This document shows positions 1 through 7,203 of a stretch of DNA of 64,000 nt, piece after piece. Position numbers and translations under genes: made by a program. Under the pieces are notes generated by a model that was not told the DNA's origin, did not search any database, and was given only the letters and a program-made list of their open reading frames with translations. How positions within the stretch are numbered: the first letter of the stretch is position 1; every line of letters begins with the position of its first letter. Source of the stretch: Pectobacterium sp. CFBP8739 (GTDB lineage: Bacteria > Pseudomonadota > Gammaproteobacteria > Enterobacterales > Enterobacteriaceae); the NCBI RefSeq assembly GCF_013449375.1, contig NZ_JACDRR010000023.1, positions 40,744 to 104,743 of the forward strand, given 5' to 3'.

Positions 1-193
1 TTAAAACAGACTGGAAGGTGGCGAACAGGGAAGGATCGCCACAAAACATACGATGCAGAAAATTCGGTTTACCTAATTAATAATTATCGCCGATTTATCC
101 ATCGATTTTTCTTTAGTTCACATATTAGTCTGATAATATGCATGGGTAATGCTGGATAGGTTCCCATCTTTTATCACGATCACGGAGTGAACA
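1..193. other. Left-edge intergenic leader before yieE
   Basis: AT-rich non-coding stretch. No frame of convincing length is open on either strand. A Shine-Dalgarno GGAG at 184-187 precedes the yieE ATG. A GATAAT at about 132-137 could be a -10 element, but no good -35 is visible at the right distance. The upstream gene lies outside the window. Confidence 0.4.
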
Positions 194-937
194 ATGACCT
201 GCCATTTTGTCAGGTGGACAAGCACGGAAGCGCTTCCTGACTTACAAAGACTGCCCGATAGGCTCATCTCATCAACACAAGGTTTTTCAGCCAAACGCCG
301 CGAGCGTTATCTGAAAAGTCGCGTGCTGCTGGCAGAGATGATGTTCTATTTTTTCGGCTATCCATTGTTACCCACATTGCTGGAGTCCCCTGAAGGACGC
401 CCTTATTTTGCCGATCCCAACATGCCCAATTTCAGCATCGGCTATGCGGGCAATACCATCGCTATCCTATTGAGCGAAGAAGGGAGCGTGGGCATGGATA
501 TCGAAATCGTTCATGTCAGGCCAACAAATCAGGCTGTTCCACAGATGCAGGCGCAGACGCAGGCCGAACAGGCGTGGATCAATGCGCAGCGCGATCCGCT
601 GGAAGCAGCAACGCAGCTCTGCACCATTCGCCAGTCATTGATGAAAATCCCTGGCGTAAACAGCAATCCTCCCAATAACCTGAAACTCCACCCCGCCTCT
701 GGCAGGCTGCGTTCAACCTGTACCCCCGCCGTAGAAGTGATGAGCGATGTTGATGATTATCTTGCTTGGGCCTGCGCCCATATTCCTACACTTAACCGAT
801 TGATCATGTGGAAATATACATCGGCATCGGGTATGAGAAAATCGGGAGAAATTCTACAGCAGCAGCGCCAGTCTTTGCGCTATATGAAATTAACCAGTCA
901 TGCGATAGAAAAAGCCATCTCTACCGCCTCACTGTAG
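194..937 (+). CDS. yieE: YieE-type 4'-phosphopantetheinyl transferase superfamily protein
   Basis: 247 aa. It resembles the Sfp/AcpT-type phosphopantetheinyl transferases that load CoA-derived arms on carrier proteins. The metal-binding motif VGMDIE is present at residues 99-104, and NFSIGYAGN (79-87) aligns with the usual FNLSHS stretch but lacks its histidine. The second signature, normally W-x-x-KE-A, reads CTIRQSLMK (143-151), so the catalytic Lys-Glu pair is Arg-Gln. From memory, E. coli YieE has a similar degenerate motif, and yieE is next to adeP/yieH there too, so this looks like the orthologue rather than a decaying copy. ATG at 194 is supported by GGAG at 184-187. Transferase activity is doubtful. 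It could in principle serve the ape carrier proteins 26 kb away, but nothing here shows that. Confidence 0.75.
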   Translation: MTCHFVRWTSTEALPDLQRLPDRLISSTQGFSAKRRERYLKSRVLLAEMMFYFFGYPLLPTLLESPEGRPYFADPNMPNFSIGYAGNTIAILLSEEGSVGMDIEIVHVRPTNQAVPQMQAQTQAEQAWINAQRDPLEAATQLCTIRQSLMKIPGVNSNPPNNLKLHPASGRLRSTCTPAVEVMSDVDDYLAWACAHIPTLNRLIMWKYTSASGMRKSGEILQQQRQSLRYMKLTSHAIEKAISTASL

Positions 938-960
938 CCAGCCGCCGCGACACAGGCTGA

Positions 961-983
961 GGCTCTGGGAAAGCCCCAGAGCC
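961..983. terminator. Convergent hairpin between yieE and adeP
   Basis: GGCTCTGGG (961-969) pairs perfectly with CCCAGAGCC (975-983) around a 5-nt loop. It sits between two convergent stop codons, so it probably ends both transcripts. There is no strong T-tract on either side. Confidence 0.6.
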
Positions 984-992
984 ACGAACGGA

Positions 993-2330
993 TTAATGCG
1001 CGTCGATAAACACGATTTTCAGCAGGAACAACAGCGCAACCACAACCACACATGGGCTGATTTCACGCCAGCGTCCCGTCGCCAACTTCATCACACAGTA
1101 AGAAATGAAACCCAGCGCGATCCCTTCGGTAATCGAGAAGCTGAACGGCATCATCACCGCGGTAATAAAGGCTGGAACGGCTTCCGTCAGGTCATCCCAC
1201 TTCACACGCGCCAGGCTGGACGTCATCAGTACGCCCACGTAAATCAGTGCGCCCGCGGCCGCATAGGCAGGCACCATACCTGCTAATGGTGACAGGAAGA
1301 TGACCAGCAAGAACAGCAGACCCACGATGACAGCGGTCAGGCCAGTGCGTCCACCAACGGATACGCCAGAGGAGCTTTCAATATACGCTGTAACGGAGGA
1401 GGTTCCGATAAATGAACCGGCCACAGAGCTAACGCTATCAACATACAGCGCCTGCTTCATACGCGGGAACTTACCGCGCGCATCGACCAGGCCGGCTTTA
1501 TCCGTCACACCAATCAGCGTACCGGAGGAGTCAAACAGGTTAACCAGCATGAAGGAGAAAATAATGCCAGACATCCCGAGGTTCAGCGCCCCCGCCAGAT
1601 CAACCTGACCCACCACAGACGTTACGCTTGGCGGCATGGAGAACACGCCAGAAAACTTCACATCACCCAGCAGCAGGCCAATCGAGGTAGTCACGACGAT
1701 GGAGATCAGCACTGCGGCGTGAATATTGCGTGAAGCCAGCGCCACAATAATGAAAAAGCCCAGCGCCCCCAGCAGCACGCTGTGTGACGTCAGGTTGCCA
1801 ATGGTCACCAGTGTTTCAGGATTAGGAACGATGATGCCAGCATTTTTCAGGCCCATCATGGCAATGAACAGCCCGATACCGCTGGCGATACCCAAACGCA
1901 GGCTAAGTGGGATATTGGCGATCATCCAATAGCGAATCTGGAAGATAGTCAGCAACAGGAAACCGATTGCGCCCCAGAAAATAGCACCCATCGCAACTTG
2001 CCACGGCAGGCCCATCGCGCCCACAACAACAAACGCGAAAAACGCATTCAGACCCATTGCTGGAGCCAGCGCCACAGGCAGGTTCGCCAGCAACCCCATC
2101 AAAATACTACCGAATGCGGCAATCAGACAGGTGGTCACAAAGACCGCTTTGGTATCCATCCCCGCCGCGCCCAGAATCTGCGGGTTAACAAAAACGATAT
2201 AGACCATCGTCAAAAACGTCGTGAAACCGGCAATCGTTTCCGTACGTGCTGTCGTACCGTGTTGTTTAAGTTTAAACACACGCTCCAGCAGGCCCTGCTC
2301 GGTAGCAAGACCAGGTTGTGATTTATTCAT
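993..2330 (-). CDS. adeP: Adenine permease, NCS2 family
   Basis: 445 aa from the ATG at 2330; an ATG 9 bases upstream (2339) is the alternative, and the downstream one matches the MNKSQPG start of relatives better. A multi-pass inner-membrane proton symporter of the AzgA-like NCS2 branch. Seen: N-terminal TARTETIAGFTTFLTMVYI, the NPQILGAAGM segment, the APAMGLNAFF signature with the substrate-site region, the FDSSGTLIGV motif, and regularly spaced hydrophobic helices to the C-terminus. Divergent from yieH, as in E. coli (yieG-yieH). Adenine preference is inferred from synteny and similarity to AdeP/PurP; guanine/hypoxanthine NCS2 relatives are closely related. Confidence 0.88.
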   Translation of the reverse strand: MNKSQPGLATEQGLLERVFKLKQHGTTARTETIAGFTTFLTMVYIVFVNPQILGAAGMDTKAVFVTTCLIAAFGSILMGLLANLPVALAPAMGLNAFFAFVVVGAMGLPWQVAMGAIFWGAIGFLLLTIFQIRYWMIANIPLSLRLGIASGIGLFIAMMGLKNAGIIVPNPETLVTIGNLTSHSVLLGALGFFIIVALASRNIHAAVLISIVVTTSIGLLLGDVKFSGVFSMPPSVTSVVGQVDLAGALNLGMSGIIFSFMLVNLFDSSGTLIGVTDKAGLVDARGKFPRMKQALYVDSVSSVAGSFIGTSSVTAYIESSSGVSVGGRTGLTAVIVGLLFLLVIFLSPLAGMVPAYAAAGALIYVGVLMTSSLARVKWDDLTEAVPAFITAVMMPFSFSITEGIALGFISYCVMKLATGRWREISPCVVVVALLFLLKIVFIDAH

Positions 2331-2439
2331 GAGTAACAATCCAAAGAAGGGAATAACTGTCGTCGGGTATCCTATAACAAAACGCTGTGTTTTTACGTTG
2401 ATCCCACGTTTTTTTTCATCGAATAAGAAGAACCTATTA

Positions 2440-2455
2440 ACGTCATCGTTTTCTC
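2440..2455 (-). promoter_or_regulatory. Possible PurR operator upstream of adeP
   Basis: ACGTCATCGTTTTCTC matches about 11 of 15 informative positions of the PurR consensus ACGCAAACGTTTTCNT. It is 110 bases upstream of adeP, a gene reported to belong to the purine regulon in E. coli. The match is imperfect, so this is a suggestion only. Confidence 0.35.
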
Positions 2456-2579
2456 TCGGTTAACGCCCCCTGATTTTACGCAAGATAGCGCTAAAAATGG
2501 CTTTCTAGGTCGCAATATTGGGTCAATTGGTTAAAGTAAGGAACGTTTTCTCATTCTGATCGTTTAAGAACCGAGACAC

Positions 2580-2635
2580 TGGGGCGACCACAGTGCGAGG
2601 TGTCCCTACGGGAACCTCATCACCGTGTTTCCCCT
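2580..2635. repeat. Dispersed hairpin repeat, family 1, copy A
   Basis: About 55 bases nearly identical to 55079-55132. Outer arms CACAGTG (2589-2595) and CACCGTG (2621-2627) enclose GAGG/CCTC and a TCCC-TAC-GGGA hairpin. It lies in the adeP-yieH intergenic region just upstream of yieH. Compared with copy B, one outer pair is T-A here and G-C there, so folding is conserved. The region 2340-2667 otherwise holds only promoter sequence for the two divergent genes. Confidence 0.8.
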
Positions 2636-2673
2636 AAAGCTATACTTAAACACTTCATCGATAAGGATTGGTC

Positions 2674-3342
2674 ATGCCCCGTATTGAATGCGTCTTCTTC
2701 GACTGTGATGGCACGCTGGTTGATAGCGAAGTGCTGTGTTGCCAGGCTTATGTGAATATCTTCATCCCATACGGGGTGAACTTATCGCTGGAGGAGGTGA
2801 TAAAAACCTACAAGGGCGTGAAGCTGTACGAAATTATTTCCCGTATCAGCCAGCAGCACGGCTTAACCGTATCGGTAGAAGATGCGGAGCGTCATTTCCG
2901 GCAAGAGGTGAAACGGCTGTTCGATGAATCCCTGCAACCTATCGAAGGCGCACGTGAGTTAGCGCAGTCCATTACCGTTCCGATGGCTGTGGTTTCTAAC
3001 GGACCGGTCAGTAAGATGCAGCATTCGCTCGGCCTGACGCACATGCTCGATCTGTTTGGCGACCATCTTTATAGCGGTTACGATCTGAAAAAGTGGAAGC
3101 CCGACCCAGCAGTGCTGTATCACGCCGCCGAGCAGCTACAGCTTCCGATTGAGCACTGCATTCTGGTTGAAGATTCCGCCGCTGGCGTACAGGCTGGCAT
3201 CGCGGCGGGCATTCCAGTGTTCTATTACTGTGCCGATCCCCACAACCAGCCGATTCATCATCCGCTGGTCACGATGTTCGACGATATGCGTGAACTACCG
3301 CAAATCTGGCGCGAAAAAGGCTGGAGTATCACCGCACAATAA
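2674..3342 (+). CDS. yieH: HAD-family phosphatase, 6-phosphogluconate phosphatase type
   Basis: 222 aa cytosolic haloacid-dehalogenase phosphatase of the beta-phosphoglucomutase-like subgroup. All four HAD motifs are visible: I FDCDGTLVD near residues 9-17 with the two catalytic Asp, II VVSNG near 110, III the Lys in KKWKPDP, and IV VEDSAAGVQAG. The ATG at 2674 has AAGGA at 2663-2667. An ATG further upstream is not needed; the frame also opens with a TTG at 2668. Adjacent to adeP as in E. coli, where YieH dephosphorylates 6-phosphogluconate and other small phosphates; the substrate here is inferred from that. Confidence 0.85.
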   Translation: MPRIECVFFDCDGTLVDSEVLCCQAYVNIFIPYGVNLSLEEVIKTYKGVKLYEIISRISQQHGLTVSVEDAERHFRQEVKRLFDESLQPIEGARELAQSITVPMAVVSNGPVSKMQHSLGLTHMLDLFGDHLYSGYDLKKWKPDPAVLYHAAEQLQLPIEHCILVEDSAAGVQAGIAAGIPVFYYCADPHNQPIHHPLVTMFDDMRELPQIWREKGWSITAQ

Positions 3343-3377
3343 CCGCATTTCAAACTTATGTCATACCACCATCAAAT

Positions 3378-3580
3378 CTATTTACGGAACGAAAACGGTG
3401 GTAATGGAATAGAAGAGTAAAGCGTTTGCGCCATGGACAAAAACGTCAGGAATGTTTTTGAACGTCGCTAGCGACGGCCCTGCAAGGGTGAATCTCAGGG
3501 ATGAGATTCATATCCGCGCAAGTCGAGCGTACATGGACGTATTCACAGCGTCTTTACGATCTATCCATTACCACCGCACG
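3378..3580 (+). repeat. MITE-like dispersed hairpin element, family 2, copy 1 (with nested insertion)
   Basis: Terminal inverted arms GGTGGTAATGG (3397-3407) and CCATTACCACC (3565-3575) flank about 157 bases. The outer parts match, in opposite orientation, 36914-37050 downstream of pelX. Compared with that copy, this one carries about 80 extra bases (about 3434-3514) in its centre. The insert is rich in palindromes: a perfect 14-mer CGTCGCTAGCGACG (3463-3476) and 7-base arms GAATCTC/GAGATTC (3490-3496, 3503-3509). No coding capacity is seen. It sits between the ends of yieH and the ABC permease gene, so it may also end both transcripts. Confidence 0.8.
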
Positions 3581-3599
3581 ACGCACGTGATCGGCAGCC

Positions 3600-4328
3600 T
3601 CAAGCTGGCTTATTCCGCCACCACAGCAAACGGCGTTTCGGCTGCTTTTCCTGCTGGCTAAAACGGGCGTTAACCCCGCTCGCCAGCAGCTCCAGCGACA
3701 AACAAAACACAAAGTAGACCAGCGCGACAAACAGGAAAACCTCCATCGGGTAGACCATGCTGCGGTTATTGACCTGCGTAGCAAGAAACGTCAGTTCGCC
3801 AACGCCAACAATATAGGCCAGTGAGGTGTCTTTAATCAGGGAAATCCATTGGTTGATGAAGGAAGGCACCATCATCCGCAGCGCCTGCGGCAAGACAATC
3901 TGCCACAACACCTGCCAGCGACTTAATCCCAGCGAGAGTCCAGCCTGCCACTGACCGCGGCCAATCGCGACAATGCCAGCCTTCACGCCGTGCGCCAAAT
4001 ACGCCGAGGCAATCAGCGCCAGCGCACACACCACGGTCGTGATTTCGGGGATATCGACGCCAAAAACGATCGGCAGCAGGAAGTAGGTCCAGAAAATCAG
4101 CATGATGACGGGAATTGCGCGGAAGAACCCCAGCACCATGGCCAACAGTGCACTCCAGCCTCCCCGAGACATTGCCAGCGCCACGCCCCAAATCGTCCCC
4201 AAGATGGCAGAGGCTACACCAGCCAGCAGGCTCATCACCAGCGTCAGCGCCGCGCCACCCAGCGGGCCATCGGGGAACGTACCCCACATCAAATAACCGA
4301 GGTTATCGGTGATAACGGTAAAATCCAT
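3600..4328 (-). CDS. Polar amino-acid ABC transporter permease (second subunit)
   Basis: 242 aa inner-membrane permease of the HisMQ/GltK type. Five or so hydrophobic helices are visible, with the cytoplasmic coupling (EAA-like) loop SAYLAHGVKAGIVAIGRGQ followed by G-L-S-RWQVLWQIVLPQALR near residues 135-160, which contacts the ATPase. The C-terminus is basic (KQPKRRLLWWRNKPA). It follows the first permease by 1 base, so the two are translationally coupled and probably form a heterodimer. The substrate cannot be read from the sequence; the GltJ/GltK-like layout suggests an acidic or polar amino acid. No ATPase gene follows. Confidence 0.82.
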   Translation of the reverse strand: MDFTVITDNLGYLMWGTFPDGPLGGAALTLVMSLLAGVASAILGTIWGVALAMSRGGWSALLAMVLGFFRAIPVIMLIFWTYFLLPIVFGVDIPEITTVVCALALIASAYLAHGVKAGIVAIGRGQWQAGLSLGLSRWQVLWQIVLPQALRMMVPSFINQWISLIKDTSLAYIVGVGELTFLATQVNNRSMVYPMEVFLFVALVYFVFCLSLELLASGVNARFSQQEKQPKRRLLWWRNKPA

Positions 4329-4329
4329 C

Positions 4330-5073
4330 TTAGTGTCTCTCCGCCAGACTGCGCTGCTGACGCCACATGCCCCAGCCCTCCATCACCGCAATAATCGCGA
4401 TGTACAACACCGTCGCTACGCCAAATGCCTGAAACGTGCGCAAGGTTTCCGTCTCCACCTGACGCGACGCGTAAGACAATTCAGCGACGCCAATCGCCAT
4501 CGTCAACGACGAGTTCTTAACGATATTCATGTATTGCCCCAGCAGCGGTGGCAGGGCGATTTTTAACGCCTGTGGCAGCACCACATAGCGCATGGATTGC
4601 CAGCCGGTTAATCCCAGAGCATGTGCCGCGTACTTCTGCCCGCGCGCCACACCGCGAACACCGGAACGGATTTCCTCGGCAATAAACGCGCTGGAATAGA
4701 GCGTCAGCCCAGCCAACCCCGCCAAAAACTCAAAAGAAGGCCACGCCAACGTCGTACCGAAGAGCGAAAGCGTATGCGGGGTGTTCAGCCATTGCATCAT
4801 CGATGAGGGAAAAAGCTGCCCGGCCCCGAAATACCAGAAAAACAGCTGCACTAGCAGCGGCGTATTACGAAATAGCGAACTGTAGGCCACCACAACGCCG
4901 CTCAGCAGCCGAATCTGGCTGTCTCTGGCAGCAGCCAGCAGAAACCCCAGCACCGTAGACAGGACAATCGTACTCAGGGAAATACCCAGCGTGATCAGAA
5001 AACCACGCCACAGCCAGGTGAGGTATTGAGGAGCCAACAGCCACGATTCAAGCGATTGCAGCGCCGTATCCAT
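4330..5073 (-). CDS. Polar amino-acid ABC transporter permease (first subunit)
   Basis: 247 aa inner-membrane permease of the His/Glu/Gln/Arg family. It shows the N-terminal G-x-x-x-T-L-x-x-S helix (LWRGFLITLGISLSTIVLS), the SLFRNTPLLVQLFFWYF segment typical of this family, and an EAA loop (SSAFIAEEIRSGVRGVARGQ then LPQALKIALPPL). Pairs with the following permease gene. An imperfect attenuator hairpin at 5118-5138 separates it from the binding-protein gene, which would lower permease output relative to the binding protein. Confidence 0.82.
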   Translation of the reverse strand: MDTALQSLESWLLAPQYLTWLWRGFLITLGISLSTIVLSTVLGFLLAAARDSQIRLLSGVVVAYSSLFRNTPLLVQLFFWYFGAGQLFPSSMMQWLNTPHTLSLFGTTLAWPSFEFLAGLAGLTLYSSAFIAEEIRSGVRGVARGQKYAAHALGLTGWQSMRYVVLPQALKIALPPLLGQYMNIVKNSSLTMAIGVAELSYASRQVETETLRTFQAFGVATVLYIAIIAVMEGWGMWRQQRSLAERH

Positions 5074-5117
5074 GCGTTTTATCTCTCTTTGTATTATTAC
5101 GAGGTATAAATAGAAAC

Positions 5118-5138
5118 GCCCCCTGCAATGCAGAGGGC
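5118..5138 (-). terminator. Attenuator hairpin between binding protein and permease genes
   Basis: On the minus strand CCCTCTGC-ATT-GCAGGGGG forms a compact stem and is followed by CGTTTCTATTT. It is placed where transport operons commonly reduce read-through so that the periplasmic binding protein is in excess. Confidence 0.6.
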
Positions 5139-5165
5139 TGGGATCGTAGCACCAGACGTCGGCTA

Positions 5166-6002
5166 TCAGGATTTAGGTTGTTGATCCAATGGGGCAAAGG
5201 TGAAGTCGCCGCGCGGCTGAGCCGATTTCGTGCTCGGCCCAAACCAGCGATCGTAAATCGTCTTCGCTTCACCCTGTTTTTCCAGGTTAATCAGCGTGTC
5301 GTTAATTTTCGCCGTCAGACGCTCTTCGCCCTTCGGAATCCCAACACCTTGATACTCTTTGGTAATGCTGAACGGAGAGATTTCGAATTCGGCTTTCTGG
5401 GCATCAGGCACATTAGCCAACAGTCCGACTAACTTGGCATCATCCTGCGTGATGGCCTGAACGTTGCCGTTACGCAACGCGGCGAAGGCCAGCGGCGTAT
5501 CGTCGTAGGAAATCACTTTGGCCGTCGGATAATGCTCACGCAGGGTAATTTCCTGCACGGTGCCTTTATCCGCACCAATACGCAGCGTTTTGATGTCTTC
5601 CGGCGTTTTCAGCACGCCTTTACGAGCGATGAATTTTTGCCCAGTCGCGAAGTAAGGAATACTAAAGTTAACCTGCTTGGCGCGCTCATCGGTAATGGTG
5701 AAGTTCGCGGCGATAAGATCGACTTTCTGCGAACTTAACAGGGGAATACGGTTCGCAGGGTTCGTCGCGCGCAGCTCCACCTTCACGCCCAACGCCTTAC
5801 CAATCGCCTCGGCGATATCTACGTCATAACCCACCAGCTTTTTGCTCTGCGGATCGACATAGCCAAACGGCGGATTGCTGTCGAAGACGGCAATTTTCAC
5901 CACACCCGCCTTCTGAATATCATCTAATTTATCGGCCTGTGCAGCACCAGAAATGGAAGCCAACCCAGCCAATAAAGTCACTGTCAAAATCTGCTTTTTC
6001 AT
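5166..6002 (-). CDS. Polar amino-acid ABC transporter periplasmic binding protein
   Basis: 278 aa, type II periplasmic binding protein (SBP_bac_3). A Sec signal peptide (MKKQILTVTLLAGLASISG, AQA cleavage near residue 23) precedes the mature domain. The family features are visible: NPPFGYVD, GYDVDIAEAIGKALGVKVEL, the LLSSQKVDLIAANFTIT stretch with ligand-binding residues, then FIARKG and KGTVQE. First gene of a three-gene operon with the two permeases. There is no ATP-binding subunit here, so it must borrow one encoded elsewhere. The substrate is not determinable; a glutamate/glutamine/cystine-type ligand is plausible. The upstream 216 bases (6003-6218) carry an AT-rich promoter region. Confidence 0.82.
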   Translation of the reverse strand: MKKQILTVTLLAGLASISGAAQADKLDDIQKAGVVKIAVFDSNPPFGYVDPQSKKLVGYDVDIAEAIGKALGVKVELRATNPANRIPLLSSQKVDLIAANFTITDERAKQVNFSIPYFATGQKFIARKGVLKTPEDIKTLRIGADKGTVQEITLREHYPTAKVISYDDTPLAFAALRNGNVQAITQDDAKLVGLLANVPDAQKAEFEISPFSITKEYQGVGIPKGEERLTAKINDTLINLEKQGEAKTIYDRWFGPSTKSAQPRGDFTFAPLDQQPKS

Positions 6003-6218
6003 TCCCTGTCCCTTAATTATTGCTGTATTAACAGCAGGCTATCAGCAGGGCGAAAACGCGGGAAATAACATAAATAGCTATAATATAACCTTATGCTACT
6101 TAGGTGTTCTGGCAGATTATCCTGATTCAAGTACAGCTAGGTAGAGTGATGGAAAGCGACAGGAAATCTCCTATTCAGACTTTTTCGGAAGAGATAACGG
6201 CAGCCAGGCACAGTATTA

Positions 6219-6878
6219 CTACGGTTTAAGTGTAAGGAGCGGGAGCAGCATCTGATTGTTTTGCATCCACTCAACCGAATGTTCGCACCGATATGCAATA
6301 ATTCTTTTTATCGTTGCGAAATCATCCAGCAGGTTACGGTTGATTATAGGTTCGTGATGAGCAATGCGGTTGCGCAGTTTTCTCACAGTTTCTAAATCAT
6401 TATAGAGATTCTGACGCATCTGCGCGGCACTCAGGCCCTGTGCGACGGTATGAGGGAAAGCGGTGAGTATGTGATTGTTCCATAAGCGAGTATCAAATCT
6501 TCCAGTCAGCATTTTTTGCCAGAAAACAAACTTTAGTTCAGGGATAACTTTTCCCGTCGTTGGCTGATTTCGTCGCCCACTAATCAGATCATCTTTTGGC
6601 TTATAGCCATGGATAGGGATCGGTAGGCTTCGCTCAAAACCAATGGACCAAGGCCATCTGTCCCCGTATACCGTTTCAATGACTTCAGAAATAGCATTGC
6701 GCGTGAGGATTTCGCACACATGAAGAGGAACAAAAAAAGCTGCTGATATTTGCGCATTCCACATGTAAAGCCTTAAGGCTTTTTCTGTCTGAAGCAAGCC
6801 AGTCGGTCCACCGACGATATTTTCATACGTTCCTATTCTGGCCGCAGAGAGGCTATCCTTTATGCTGTTTGACGGCAT
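6219..6878 (-). CDS. Abi-like HEPN-domain protein
   Basis: 219 aa from ATG 6878 (AAGGA about 10 bases upstream); a TTG at 6884 is a less likely start. The C-terminal part has RKLRNRIAHHEPI, giving the HEPN R-x4-H signature (R169 to H174), and the N-terminal half has the YMWNAQISAAFFVPLHVCEILTRN-type helix shared by Abi-like proteins. HEPN proteins of this kind are often metal-independent RNases used in abortive infection or toxin-antitoxin pairs. No antitoxin-like partner gene is adjacent. Base composition is visibly more AT-rich than the neighbours, which suggests transfer. Function in defence is inferred, not shown. Confidence 0.72.
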   Translation of the reverse strand: MPSNSIKDSLSAARIGTYENIVGGPTGLLQTEKALRLYMWNAQISAAFFVPLHVCEILTRNAISEVIETVYGDRWPWSIGFERSLPIPIHGYKPKDDLISGRRNQPTTGKVIPELKFVFWQKMLTGRFDTRLWNNHILTAFPHTVAQGLSAAQMRQNLYNDLETVRKLRNRIAHHEPIINRNLLDDFATIKRIIAYRCEHSVEWMQNNQMLLPLLTLKP

Positions 6879-6963
6879 CGTCAACGATCCTTATACTGAC
6901 ATCACTAGCCACGGGACTTGTTAGCAGTAATGCTTCCCCCCGAGGACAACAGAAGTAGCGATA

Positions 6964-6997
6964 CAACAAAGGCTCACCATATGGTGAGCCTTTGTTG
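6964..6997. terminator. 34-bp perfect palindrome, probable bidirectional terminator
   Basis: A perfect inverted repeat without loop: each 17-base arm runs CAACAAAGGCTCACCAT or its complement. It has an A-rich start, a GC core (GGCTCACC) and a T-rich end, as in bidirectional intrinsic terminators. It lies upstream of the HEPN gene and downstream of the truncated VOC gene, so it would end any transcript from the ydcO side. Confidence 0.7.
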
Positions 6998-7067
6998 CTT
7001 TCATGCTAGTCAGAGTGAGCTAGCCTATACACTCTATTTACCATAGGCCTATAAAGCGCTGTCAAGG

Positions 7068-7203
7068 TTATTCCCACTGCCGGTTCTGGATAACAATCCT
7101 GTACCCATCATGATCATGAAAAGTCACACCATCTTTATCCCAGTAAGGATTGAACGAGCTGACTCTGACAAACCCAGCCTCATCCATTCTTGAACATGCT
7201 CTA
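7068..7203 (-). pseudogene. C-terminal remnant of a VOC/glyoxalase-family gene
   Basis: Minus-strand translation of about 40 codons ends in a TAA at 7068-7070 and reads ...RMDEAGFVRVSSFNPYWDKDG, then VTF, D-DGYRIVIQN and QWE. This is the C-terminal strand set of VOC (glyoxalase/bleomycin-resistance-like) proteins, including the E in the usual metal or substrate position near the end. The N-terminal half is missing: upstream the frame runs into ydcO, whose stop codon is at 7201-7203. There is no start codon or ribosome site of its own, so this is a truncated relic. Confidence 0.7.

Noticed and set aside
2340..2667. A purine riboswitch before adeP
   Set aside because: The leader lacks the P1-P2-P3 layout and conserved loop residues of the purine aptamer; only a weak PurR-like operator is visible.
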